A stretch of DNA of 16,537 nt from CAG-791 sp963658695 (GTDB lineage Bacteria; Bacillota; Clostridia; Lachnospirales; Lachnospiraceae): assembly GCA_963658695.1 (NCBI GenBank), contig CAVKRN010000056.1, positions 1-16,537 on the forward strand, in the 5' to 3' direction. Position numbers and translations under genes: made by a program. Shown here piece after piece: positions 1-8,019 of this stretch (position 1 is its first letter; each line of letters opens with the position of its first letter). The notes below the pieces were generated by a model that saw nothing but the letters and a program-made list of their open reading frames with translations, had not been told where the DNA came from and did not search any database.

Positions 1-5
1 CGACA

Positions 6-142
6 GGGTGGCGGAGAATGTCCAGATCAGGGGCCTTGCGAGGCCTCGGTGCTTGCGAGCGTATTCTGCGAGCTTAGCACCGCTAGGTCCGAGGATGGAG
101 TGAGAACGTCCCCTGATCGGACAACTCCGCCAGGACCCGTCG
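6..142 (+). repeat. Palindromic intergenic element, copy 1
   Basis: This is a ~137-bp element that matches the reverse complement of 3164-3301 with about seven substitutions (~95% identity). It is a nested palindrome. The outer arms GGGTGGCGGAG (6-16) and CTCCGCC...ACCC (125-138) pair, then GTCC (20-23) with GGAC (119-122), then GATCAGGGG (25-33) with CCCCTGATC (110-118). Inside are small hairpins: GGCCT-TGCG-AGGCC (32-45), GCT-TGCG-AGC (51-60), and CGGTGCT (47-53) facing AGCACCG (76-82). The 8-mer CTTGCGAG occurs twice (35-42, 52-59). It lies 15 bp downstream of the glycosyltransferase stop codon. It may continue past the left edge of the window. Its function is unknown; a structured 3' UTR, REP-like or MITE-like element all fit. 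Confidence 0.9.
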
Positions 143-157
143 ATGGCAACTGGTCTA

Positions 158-1273
158 CTATACCAACAGCTTCTCCAGAAACTGCTCGTACCACTGCGCC
201 AGCTGACGGATGTCGTAGCCTGCTGCCGCCATGCGCTCTGTCTGGCAGCGGCGCCTTTGTGCCCGTTCCAGCGCTGTCCCTTCACCTGCAATGGCGAGCT
301 CCACTGCCTCCTTGGCCCACTTTGCTGCGGGTTCCTCAATGGATTCTGACCGGACCACGCCTTCTGTTATGATCACATCCTTTGTGATGGTATCCGCAAT
401 CAGAGAAGGGAGTCCCGCTGCCTGCGCCTCGATCAGTGTCAGCGGCAGTCCTTCAAATCGGGACGGGAAAATGAGTACGTCCATACAGGACATAAAGTCC
501 GCCGCATCCTTTCGAATACCGGTGAGAACCACATGTTCATCCAGCTGCAGCGCATGAATCTTTTCCTCAATCTCCGGCCGCAGATCGCCCTCTCCCAGAC
601 AAAAAAAACGAGCCTCCGGATCCAGCTTCCGGATTTCCGCATAGATATCCAGCAGATAGAGATGATTTTTGGATGCAATGAAGTTGGCAATATTGCCGTA
701 TACATGCCGTCCTTCCAGCCCGAACTCATCTCGGATTTTCTGCGCTTTCTCCTCCCGGTATGCGAAATTCTCCAGGTCAATGGCATTGTGCACCACCTCA
801 AAGCTCTGATTTCCGAACATCCACCGTCCGGCCTTCTCCGAGCAGGCAAGACGCACATCCGCCGCCCGCCGGAGGAGAATTCGTCCGAGAACGTGGAGGA
901 CACGCTGCGGATCTGTCTCGTTGTGGGAATGGCACACCGTTACCGCTCCGGCACGCTTTGCCGCCAATAGCTGCGGCGCCACCAGTGCATTGGCCGTATG
1001 CCGGATCACAACCGGATAATGATTTTCCCGGACAATGCGCGCAATATCCCGAAGATTCTGCACCGGCTTCTTTGTAAGGCGTGGAAGCTGATACACCCGG
1101 CCTCCCATCGCCTCAATCTCCCGGCACAGATCATTGTCACTGCGCTGATGCACGATAAAGTCAAACTGAAACCGGCTCCGATCCATCTGCCGGTATAGGT
1201 TCATGATAAAATTCTCCATCCCGCCGGGAACCATCGCCCCCACGATGTGAAGAATTCGTACCGGCTCACTCAT
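158..1273 (-). CDS. GT4-family glycosyltransferase
   Basis: This is a 371-aa GT-B fold retaining glycosyltransferase that would transfer a sugar from a nucleotide-sugar donor during synthesis of a surface polysaccharide, at the cytoplasmic face of the membrane. The N-terminal domain opens with a beta strand and glycine loop, MVPGGMENF (residues 14-22). The C-terminal domain has the family EX7E motif, with E274 and E282 in EGLPLTLIE, plus the VVHNAID linker (160-166). The length is normal for GT4, and the arrangement resembles EpsF-type enzymes. The start ATG at 1273 overlaps the DUF1934 stop by 8 bp and has a strong AGGAAGGGGAG ribosome site, so translation is probably coupled. It is the last gene of the three-gene sugar operon. 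The acceptor and donor cannot be told from sequence. Confidence 0.92.
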   Translation of the reverse strand: MSEPVRILHIVGAMVPGGMENFIMNLYRQMDRSRFQFDFIVHQRSDNDLCREIEAMGGRVYQLPRLTKKPVQNLRDIARIVRENHYPVVIRHTANALVAPQLLAAKRAGAVTVCHSHNETDPQRVLHVLGRILLRRAADVRLACSEKAGRWMFGNQSFEVVHNAIDLENFAYREEKAQKIRDEFGLEGRHVYGNIANFIASKNHLYLLDIYAEIRKLDPEARFFCLGEGDLRPEIEEKIHALQLDEHVVLTGIRKDAADFMSCMDVLIFPSRFEGLPLTLIEAQAAGLPSLIADTITKDVIITEGVVRSESIEEPAAKWAKEAVELAIAGEGTALERAQRRRCQTERMAAAGYDIRQLAQWYEQFLEKLLV

Positions 1274-1700
1274 GGTTCTCCCCTTCCTCTACGCGGACCA
1301 CAATCCGGCTCTCCTGCAGCGGCTCATCGCCGCCTCTTGCGTACAACGCATAATAGGCCTCCAGCTCCAGATTCCCCTCGTCCTCCCGCAAGGAGACGCT
1401 CCTTGTCAGCGTTTCGAATTCCAGGGTACCTGCTCCCGTGGTATATCTGGTAAGGATCCGCTGTCCTTTGGCAAGGGTAAGGGATGACGTAAGCGCCCCT
1501 TTTTTGCTCACCTCGAGGCCGTCTGTATTCCACTTAAGAAGTCCCTTCACCACACCCTCCGGCAGATTTTCCTCATAAGAAACAAAATGGTGCCCGCTGC
1601 GGAAGATATACTTCCCGCGGGCACTCGTAATCACCGGTTCCTGCCAGACGCCATCCTGTCTATGAAAGCCCTGAATCGTCAGTGCAACATCCTTGGTCAT
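1266..1700 (-). CDS. DUF1934 family beta-barrel protein (YwiB-like)
   Basis: This is a 144-aa protein of the DUF1934 family, small calycin-like beta barrels typified by Bacillus YwiB, whose biochemical role is not established. The family pattern is clear: an MTKDV start with DG..QEP, the stretch FRSGHHFVSYEE (about 33-44), the KWNTDGLEVSKKG strand (56-68), a central YTTGAG turn (86-91), and a C-terminal LELEAYYALYA strand followed by a charged strand. There is no signal peptide or membrane segment, so it should be cytoplasmic. The start ATG at 1700 is 3 bp after the dehydrogenase stop, with a GGAG site inside the end of that gene, and the stop overlaps the next gene. In Firmicutes I recall this family next to argS; placement between two glycan genes is unusual. 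Confidence 0.85.
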   Translation of the reverse strand: MTKDVALTIQGFHRQDGVWQEPVITSARGKYIFRSGHHFVSYEENLPEGVVKGLLKWNTDGLEVSKKGALTSSLTLAKGQRILTRYTTGAGTLEFETLTRSVSLREDEGNLELEAYYALYARGGDEPLQESRIVVRVEEGENHE

Positions 1701-1703
1701 TGC

Positions 1704-3020
1704 TTACAATCTCCAGTAATCCCACTCCGGCGCTGCAAAGCTCTCTTTATCATAGATGCCCTTGAGGTCGATAAAGACCTTTGTCGCATGCTCCGGATTG
1801 TAGAACGCCGCAATGTCCTCCGGCGTATAGCTTTCAAATTCCGTGTGCTTGACCGCCATCAGCACCGCATCCATATCCCGGACATCGTCCATGGTCTGGA
1901 AACGAATGCCGTACAGGTGCTCTGCCTCCTGCGCATCGGCCTGCGGATCCACCACAACCGGCGTGATGCCGTATTCCTGCAGCTCCCGGTAAATATCAAT
2001 TACCTTGGTGTTGCGGGTATCCGGGCAATTCTCCTTGAACGTAAAGCCAAGGATCGCTACTCTTGCGTTTTTCACCGGAAGATCATTGCGAATCAAAAGC
2101 TTGACCAGACTCTCCGCGCAGTACTTGCCCATATCATCGTTGATGCGTCTGCCGGACAGAATAATCTGCGAGTGATAGCCAAACTGCTCCGCGCGGTAGG
2201 TCAGATAATACGGATCAATGCCGATGCAGTGTCCGCCGACCAGTCCCGGACGGAAATTCAGGAAATTCCACTTCGTCCCTGCTGCCTCCAGCACCGCCTT
2301 GGTGTCAATGCCCATCTTATGGAAAATCATGGACAGCTCATTCATGAATGCGATGTTGATATCGCGCTGGCTGTTCTCAATGACCTTCGCCGCCTCTGCC
2401 ACCTGAATGGACTCTGCCCGGTGCACACCGGCATCCACCACCAGTTCATACACTTTGGCAATGATATCCAGCGACTCTGCATCCATACCGGAAACGATCT
2501 TCTTGATGGTATTGAGTCGATGTACCTTGTCCCCGGGATTGATGCGCTCCGGCGAGTAGCCAATCTTCCAGTCCACGCCGCAGGTAAGGCCGGATTCCTT
2601 CTCGATGATCGGAATGCAGGTCTCCTCCGTCACACCCGGATACACCGTTGATTCAAAAACAACGATGCTTCCCTTTGTGAGATTCTGTCCGACAAAGCGG
2701 CTCGCGCCCTCCACCGGTGACAGATCCGGCGTATGGTCCGCATTGACCGGCGTCGGTACTGCCACGATAATAAACTTCGCATCCCGAAGGCTCGTGGGAT
2801 CCGCGGTAAACTCCACCGTGGTCTCCTTCACCGCCTGATCACCGACCTCGTTGGTCGGATCGATGCCGCTTTTGTATTTTGCAATCTTTTCCTCGTTGAA
2901 ATCAAAGCCGATGACATTGATCTTTTTGGCAAAGGCAACGGCAATGGGCATTCCCACATATCCAAGGCCCACCAGTGCCAGCTTCTCTTCCTTCGCTACC
3001 AGCTTCTCATATAAGTCCAT
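1704..3020 (-). CDS. Nucleotide-sugar dehydrogenase (UDP-N-acetylhexosamine C6-dehydrogenase type)
   Basis: This 438-aa NAD-dependent dehydrogenase oxidises C6 of a UDP-sugar to a uronic acid for capsule or exopolysaccharide synthesis. It has an N-terminal Rossmann motif LVGLGYVG (16-23), the VAEAAKVIENSQRDINIAF helix of the middle domain, and catalytic Cys265 in GLVGGHCIGIDPYYL. The C-terminal UDP-binding domain carries LGFTFKENCPDTRNT. The GLVGGHCIG form resembles TviB/WbpO-type UDP-GlcNAc or UDP-GalNAc dehydrogenases more than UDP-glucose dehydrogenase. The frame opens with TTG at 3032, then has ATG at 3023 and 3020. A GGAG box lies 6 bp before the ATG at 3020, so that start is preferred. 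It is the first gene of the operon; no convincing promoter was found in 3033-3163. Confidence 0.93.
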   Translation of the reverse strand: MDLYEKLVAKEEKLALVGLGYVGMPIAVAFAKKINVIGFDFNEEKIAKYKSGIDPTNEVGDQAVKETTVEFTADPTSLRDAKFIIVAVPTPVNADHTPDLSPVEGASRFVGQNLTKGSIVVFESTVYPGVTEETCIPIIEKESGLTCGVDWKIGYSPERINPGDKVHRLNTIKKIVSGMDAESLDIIAKVYELVVDAGVHRAESIQVAEAAKVIENSQRDINIAFMNELSMIFHKMGIDTKAVLEAAGTKWNFLNFRPGLVGGHCIGIDPYYLTYRAEQFGYHSQIILSGRRINDDMGKYCAESLVKLLIRNDLPVKNARVAILGFTFKENCPDTRNTKVIDIYRELQEYGITPVVVDPQADAQEAEHLYGIRFQTMDDVRDMDAVLMAVKHTEFESYTPEDIAAFYNPEHATKVFIDLKGIYDKESFAAPEWDYWRL

Positions 3021-3163
3021 CATATTCTCCAATCCTGATGCGGCACATCCGGCCGCAATTACACTGTTGTTTCATCGGTGACAGTGAACACCTTCACATT
3101 TCTGTCTTTTGCACTCCACTAACTGTAACACCAAAACGCAATGTTATCCAGAGGCATCGGCCA

Positions 3164-3318
3164 GCGACGGGTCCTGGCGGAGTTGTCCGATCTGGGGACG
3201 CTCCCGCTCCATCCTCGGACCTAGCGGTGCTAAGCTCGCACAGGACGCTCGCAAGCACCGAGGCCTCGCAAGGCCCCTGATCTGGACATTCTCCGCCACC
3301 CATCGCATGACTGGCATC
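3164..3318 (-). repeat. Palindromic intergenic element, copy 2 (inverted to copy 1)
   Basis: The 3164-3301 core is the reverse complement of copy 1. Read on the minus strand, differences are confined to the loop after GCGAGCGT and to the right arm (GAGCGGGAGCGTCCCCAGATC instead of the copy 1 form), where one A-T pair becomes A-A. On the minus strand the element begins about 28 bp after the SNF2 stop codon. A further GATGCCAGTCATGCGAT segment at 3302-3318 is shared in part with the half copy at 7967-8013, so the full element is probably ~155 bp. It separates the SNF2 gene from the sugar operon and may act as a structured 3' end. Confidence 0.9.
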
Positions 3319-3329
3319 TATACACTGCG

Positions 3330-6300
3330 TCACTCCAGGATCTCCAGCAGGTCCTCTTTGGAGAAGCTGGCGCTGCCGACACCCTCGCCGCCCAGAATAT
3401 CACTGGCAAGCTGAGCCTTTTGTTTTTGCAGCTCCACAATCTTCTCCTCAATGGTTCCCTTGGCGACCAGCTTGTACACGGTCACAACGTTCTTCTGCCC
3501 GATGCGGTGCGCACGGTCACTGGCCTGGTCCTCGGCTGCGGTATTCCACCAGGGGTCATAATGAATGACGCTGTCTGCCCCTACAAGGTTCAGTCCGGTT
3601 CCGCCTGCCTTCAGCGATATCAGGAAGACGGGCACATCGTTTTGGTTAAACGCCTTTACCAGCTCCAGTCGCTGCTCCTTGGCCGTACTGCCGGTGATCA
3701 TGTAATAGGGGATGTTCTCTTCATCCAGCCGGTGCTGCAGAATCTCCAGCATAGAGGTGAACTGGGAGAACACAAGCGTTTTATGCCCGCCGTCCATCAG
3801 ACTGTGCAACAGCTCCATGCACAGATCGGTCTTAGCCGACTCGCCGTCATAATTGGTATAGCACAGCGACGGATCACAGCACAGCTGGCGGATGCGCATC
3901 AGCTCTGCCAGGATTTCGATCTTGCCTTTGCGGAAATCATTCTCGTCCTGATTCTCCAGGTTCTTCCGGATTCGCAGCACCTGCGCATCGTAGAGCTTTT
4001 GCTGCTTGCCGCTCATGCCGGCGAAGCGAATTTCCTCCAGCTTGTCCGGAAGATCCTTTAACACATCCTTTTTGTTTCTCCGCAAAATGAAGGGCGCAAT
4101 CATCCGGTGCAGGCGCTCCAGGGCCTCCTGGTCTTCATTTTTAACAATCGGCACCTCCATCTGCACCCGGAAATTCTCATAGGCAAACAGGAAGCCCGGC
4201 ATCAGATAGTCAAAGATGGACCACAGCTCGGAAAGCCTGTTTTCAATGGGCGTACCGGTCAGCGCAAAACGGGTAATCGCCTGTATGAGCTTTACCGATT
4301 TGGCCGCAGCGGTCGTATGCGTCTTGATGTACTGCGCTTCATCAATGATTTCAAAACGGAACTGATGGCCGTCATATTCGGCAATGTCACGTTTTAAAAG
4401 ATCATAGGAGGTAATGAGCAGGTCCTGTTCTTCGGCATGCGCAATGATCCCCGCGCGAGTCGCCGCAGTTCCTGTCACCGCAGCTGCCTTCAGCGAGGGT
4501 GCAAAACGGCGTGCCTCCTCCAGCCAGTTGTAGACAAGCGACGCCGGACAAACGACAAGAGCCGTTTTCGCACGATTTTCTATACCTGCTTCTTCCTCTC
4601 GAACCGCTTCCAGCATGGTCAGAACCTGCAGCGTCTTTCCCAGTCCCATTTCATCGGCAAGAATACCGCCAAAGCCGTAGTGGTCCAGAGTGCGAAGCCA
4701 TCGGTAGCCGTCCTTCTGGTAGGGGCGCAGCGTTTTTTTCAGGTGCGCGGGGACCTCATAATCCGAATCCGCCACGGTTTTGAACTCCTTGATCAGCTCC
4801 TTAAAATGACGGTCCCGGTCCGAATACAGTCCCTCCTGATTCTCCAGCATCTTATCCAGATACAGCGCACGGTAGGCCGGAAGGTGCATTTTGCCCTTCG
4901 TGATTTCCTTCACCGACAGGTGCATGTCCTCCATCAGCTGCAGCAGCTGCCGAATGGATTCGTTGTCCTCGAGCTTTAAGAAATCGCCGTTTTTGAGGAC
5001 GACAAAGCGGCGCTTTTTCTGATACTGATACAAGACGTCCAGCATCTCATCCTCGGAAAGCTCTCTTGCCGTGACCGAAAGGTCCAGCAGGTTGTTTTCC
5101 AGGGAAACGCCCATATCAAAGCTGACATGACGCCGCAGTCCGAGTCGCCGAAACCGGTCCGTCATGCGAACCTGGCAAAGCGGAAGGTCCCCCAGCTCAT
5201 CCAGTCCATGCTCCAAAAGGTCAAAGACCAGCTCAGAAGCCTTATCCACGAAGAAGATTTTCAGCGTATGATCAAATTTCGGAAAGTATTTCAGAATGGT
5301 CTTTACAATCAGTCGCTCGGTCTTTTCATCGCGGTACTTCTCATAGACTTGCCGCACCTCACCGTCTGCCACATCACTGACGGAGAAGATCTCCGCTCCA
5401 TAGGCCGCCTCTGCGCGGCACAAAATGGCTCCGCTCTCCAGATCCAGATAGATGGTAAAGGATGGCTCCGGCGGCAGGTAAGCACTCACTCTCTCGGTTT
5501 CTGTCTCCGTAATGTTGGCAATCCGGCGCAGCTGCGGCAGCGTCTTATGGTAGAAATCCGCCAGCTTGTAGCGTCCCACGCGAAGGCTCATATTGCTGCT
5601 GCCGCCGGTCGTCTCCAGAAGCGGCGCAAGGCGTGCCATCTCCTCCCGGCTCATGCAATTCAGATAAGCCCCCTCGATCCAGCAGCCACTGCGGATTCCC
5701 TGATACATTCGCGGCATACTGCCTTCCACCACAACGCCATCAAAGGTTTCTTCCTTCGCATTCATATCCGGACGAATGGTAAGCGAAGGCACAAAGGCCT
5801 TGTCTCGAATCGTCAGATATCCCTTCCCGCGAGCACAGCCGGTGCGATCGTTCACCTCGAACACCAGGTCTCTTCCCAGCTCCAGAAAGCGGTCCAGGCG
5901 CCTTCCATCCAGCTCCAGATTATCCGCCGAATACGGCATAGCATGCCCCAGGGAGCTCCACCGGTCAAACCGGGTCTTTTCCTCCTCCAGCTCTTCAGAG
6001 AGAAACCGGTACCAGCTCTTTGATTCCTCGGTCAGATCCTCCTCCGACAAATGAAGGGTGGTCTTGGCAGAAAATACCATGTCCTGCCCATTCTTCATTT
6101 TGTTATAAAACTCATGCAGGTTTTTAACCTTATAAGGCCTTGCAGTTCCAATGCGAAAACACAAATGCAGCCTGAAATCATCCCGGATTTCGAGCATCGG
6201 CTCAAGCTTCAGTGCCTCATGCACAAGGCCCTCTTTGGCATCATAAACGGTGCCGGCCTGTGTCCCCAGCGCCCGCATCAGCTGCTGCGCTCCGGAGCTT

Positions 6301-6920
6301 GTTGCGTCAATGTCCGCATGCGACTTTAGATACTCCTCCAGTAAAAGGAGGCCGGCCACGGCATGCTCACACAGATGCAGCTGATCTCCATACCACCTTG
6401 CTACGCCGCATTCCCAATTGCGGCATTCCGACCACAAAAGCTTATTCTGGCTAAGGCACATGTCTACGCGAAAGGAAGGCCTGATAATGGAATAGCGGGC
6501 ATCGTTTTCGCAGGTAACGGACAGACTTCCTACGATCTGCTCCGGATTGTAATCATCCACACTCCATCCCTGATATTGTTCCTCGAAGGGCGCCACTTCA
6601 AATCTAGCGATGTGAACCTTTTCTTTCCGGATCAGACTCCTGGCCTTGCAATAGACCTCCGGTGAAATGTACAGGCCCTTTTTAATCGCATCCATATGGA
6701 AAAAGCGGTAATCCGAAAGATCCTGCAGGTTGGCTGCTGTCTGACCAGACTCCTCTAACGCCTCTTTTTGCTCTCTCCGGCAATCTCCCAGAAGGGCTTG
6801 CAGTTCCGGACTTACCTCGCCCAGATCCGGAACGGCTGTGGTGCGGAAATCCGCCTTTTTAACAGTTTTTTTGGTATGTTGACTATTCCGGTCACCGTTC
6901 AAATCTTTCTTCTTTTCCAT
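3330..6920 (-). CDS. SNF2-family DNA-dependent ATPase/helicase with SWIM-like zinc finger
   Basis: This is a 1196-aa Swi2/Snf2 ATPase that would move along double-stranded DNA to remodel protein-DNA complexes; bacterial members are poorly characterised. A variable N-terminus carries a SWIM-like zinc motif, C166-x4-C171-x12-C184-x-H186. A long SNF2-associated region follows to about residue 730. The motor then starts with LRPYQKDGYRWL, Walker A DEMGLGKT (near 755), Walker B IIDEAQ (near 858) and LTGTPIENRLSELWSIFDY. The second RecA lobe has TLVFSQFTSMLEILQHRL, SLKAGGTGLNLVGAD, HYDPWWNTAAEDQASDRAHR and the final IGQ. The start ATG at 6920 has an AGGGGAG site 4-5 bp upstream. It lies 108 bp after the MBL hydrolase and could be cotranscribed with it. 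The gene is full length and intact. Confidence 0.95.
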   Translation of the reverse strand: MEKKKDLNGDRNSQHTKKTVKKADFRTTAVPDLGEVSPELQALLGDCRREQKEALEESGQTAANLQDLSDYRFFHMDAIKKGLYISPEVYCKARSLIRKEKVHIARFEVAPFEEQYQGWSVDDYNPEQIVGSLSVTCENDARYSIIRPSFRVDMCLSQNKLLWSECRNWECGVARWYGDQLHLCEHAVAGLLLLEEYLKSHADIDATSSGAQQLMRALGTQAGTVYDAKEGLVHEALKLEPMLEIRDDFRLHLCFRIGTARPYKVKNLHEFYNKMKNGQDMVFSAKTTLHLSEEDLTEESKSWYRFLSEELEEEKTRFDRWSSLGHAMPYSADNLELDGRRLDRFLELGRDLVFEVNDRTGCARGKGYLTIRDKAFVPSLTIRPDMNAKEETFDGVVVEGSMPRMYQGIRSGCWIEGAYLNCMSREEMARLAPLLETTGGSSNMSLRVGRYKLADFYHKTLPQLRRIANITETETERVSAYLPPEPSFTIYLDLESGAILCRAEAAYGAEIFSVSDVADGEVRQVYEKYRDEKTERLIVKTILKYFPKFDHTLKIFFVDKASELVFDLLEHGLDELGDLPLCQVRMTDRFRRLGLRRHVSFDMGVSLENNLLDLSVTARELSEDEMLDVLYQYQKKRRFVVLKNGDFLKLEDNESIRQLLQLMEDMHLSVKEITKGKMHLPAYRALYLDKMLENQEGLYSDRDRHFKELIKEFKTVADSDYEVPAHLKKTLRPYQKDGYRWLRTLDHYGFGGILADEMGLGKTLQVLTMLEAVREEEAGIENRAKTALVVCPASLVYNWLEEARRFAPSLKAAAVTGTAATRAGIIAHAEEQDLLITSYDLLKRDIAEYDGHQFRFEIIDEAQYIKTHTTAAAKSVKLIQAITRFALTGTPIENRLSELWSIFDYLMPGFLFAYENFRVQMEVPIVKNEDQEALERLHRMIAPFILRRNKKDVLKDLPDKLEEIRFAGMSGKQQKLYDAQVLRIRKNLENQDENDFRKGKIEILAELMRIRQLCCDPSLCYTNYDGESAKTDLCMELLHSLMDGGHKTLVFSQFTSMLEILQHRLDEENIPYYMITGSTAKEQRLELVKAFNQNDVPVFLISLKAGGTGLNLVGADSVIHYDPWWNTAAEDQASDRAHRIGQKNVVTVYKLVAKGTIEEKIVELQKQKAQLASDILGGEGVGSASFSKEDLLEILE

Positions 6921-7028
6921 ACGCTCCCCTGCGGAATCACTTCTTTATCGTCTGTCACCGTCCATCCGGTGCACCTTCTGCACAGCCAACGATGGTTGGC
7001 AGCCCGTCTTTGTGCTTCTTCCTGCTTC

Positions 7029-7844
7029 TTACTGTTCCAGCCCACGCACTTTCTGTGTATCATACAGAAGGTTTGCAAGCTCGCCCTCCCGTTTGGCCAC
7101 AAAATGACGTCCGGTATCATCAAAGGGCTCCAGCGTCAGCTCTTTCGTATCTCCGGTAAGAAGCTGACCGCAGCGGTGAATCATCTCCGGAATCAGCGAC
7201 TTCGGCGCCGCATCAATCGGGTGCGACAGCAGCAAAGAGTCCCACTCATCCTCCCGCTGTTGCAGCTGGATCAGGCTCTTTTGAAATTTCTCCACGGTCA
7301 GGCTGGATTCAAAATGAAGATACGTAATCCAGTGGCAGGCATCTCCTGTGAGGAGCAAGCGGTCCGGCTGTATCAGCATTGCCATTGTTTTGGCTGTGTG
7401 CCCCGGGCAGCAGATGGCCTCCACAAAGACACCGCCGCCAAGGTCAAATACGGCTCCGTCCTCCAGATCGTAGAGGCGAATATCCCGCATCCTCGTAACC
7501 GCATCCGGGTACGCCGTTAAGTCATGCTCCTTCGCAATGCTCTCGCCCTTTGCCTCCGTATAATGAATGGCAGTAGGAATCCGCTCCTCCTGATTCAGAA
7601 ATGCTTCTTCAAAACGGTACATTCCGCCGCAGTGATCATAATGACCGTGCGTCAGCACCACCGTCAGAGGAAGCGTTGTCAGCGTCCCTACATACTCTGC
7701 AATATTACCGATCCCGCACCCTGTATCGATCAAAAGTGCCTTTTCGGATCCTTCCACCAGATACATGAACTCCTGAATCACGCCGCGAATCCTGGTGACA
7801 TGCTCCGATACCTTTTCCGATGTAAAAAACAGTTCCTGCCCCAT
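7029..7844 (-). CDS. MBL-fold metallo-hydrolase
   Basis: This is a 271-aa cytoplasmic metallo-beta-lactamase-fold hydrolase of the glyoxalase II-like group. It has the full dinuclear metal set: H66-x-H68-x-D70-H71 in LTHGHYDHCGG, H149 in CPGHT, D168 in LTGDACH, and H208 in LLLSHP. Length and motif order are typical of standalone MBL hydrolases; the substrate cannot be inferred. The ATG at 7844 has an AAGGA site 5-6 bp before it. It reads in the same direction as SNF2, 108 bp downstream. That gap contains a perfect GCCAAC-CATC-GTTGGC hairpin (minus strand, 6985-7000) with no T-run, so read-through into SNF2 is likely. A weak promoter candidate lies at 7932-7960. Confidence 0.92.
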   Translation of the reverse strand: MGQELFFTSEKVSEHVTRIRGVIQEFMYLVEGSEKALLIDTGCGIGNIAEYVGTLTTLPLTVVLTHGHYDHCGGMYRFEEAFLNQEERIPTAIHYTEAKGESIAKEHDLTAYPDAVTRMRDIRLYDLEDGAVFDLGGGVFVEAICCPGHTAKTMAMLIQPDRLLLTGDACHWITYLHFESSLTVEKFQKSLIQLQQREDEWDSLLLSHPIDAAPKSLIPEMIHRCGQLLTGDTKELTLEPFDDTGRHFVAKREGELANLLYDTQKVRGLEQ

Positions 7845-7931
7845 TTGTTTCCTTCTTTCACCCTATAAACAGCGGCCCGCTGCATCGATTCAGCATCGCT
7901 CGTTCACGGCCGCAAACCAAATACACTTTCT

Positions 7932-7960
7932 ATAGTATCACCCTGCATATCTTCGAACAA
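7932..7960 (-). promoter_or_regulatory. Candidate sigma-A promoter for the MBL hydrolase
   Basis: On the minus strand TTGTTC (7955-7960) and TACTAT (7932-7937) are separated by exactly 17 bp, about 90 bp before the ATG at 7844. Each hexamer matches the consensus only partly (3/6 and 4/6), so this is weak. The palindromic half element lies just upstream. Confidence 0.3.
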
Positions 7961-7966
7961 TCCAAG

Positions 7967-8013
7967 TGCCCCTGATCCGGACATTCTCTGCCCCCATCGC
8001 TTGGCTGGCGAGT
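7967..8013 (-). repeat. Palindromic element, truncated half copy (copy 3)
   Basis: On the minus strand this matches the left arm and upstream flank of copies 1 and 2: GCCAGCCAAGCGATGGG, then GGCAGAGAATGTCCGGATC, then AGGGG. There is a 1-base deletion and a few substitutions relative to copy 2. The hairpin interior and right arm are missing; sequence from 7966 leftward is unrelated. It begins about 6 bp after the AEC transporter stop codon, the same position relative to a minus-strand gene end that copy 2 has after SNF2. Confidence 0.75.
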
Positions 8014-8019
8014 GAACTG

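Noticed and set aside
49..372. Open frame across the palindromic element, with a similar peptide encoded by copy 2
   Set aside because: The shared peptide follows simply from the repeated DNA; one copy runs antisense into the glycosyltransferase. Such frames in repeats are often annotated by mistake.
1587..2651. Long open frame on the plus strand (354 aa) antisense to the dehydrogenase
   Set aside because: It lies wholly opposite a clear conserved enzyme, and its composition (many Ile, Arg, His, Leu) is typical of an antisense shadow.
3033..3163. Promoter for the sugar operon
   Set aside because: No pair of hexamers with acceptable match and 16-18 bp spacing was found, so none is reported.
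5127..6023. 298-aa plus-strand open frame antisense to SNF2
   Set aside because: It is the shadow of a well-supported helicase gene, with no recognisable motif or ribosome site.
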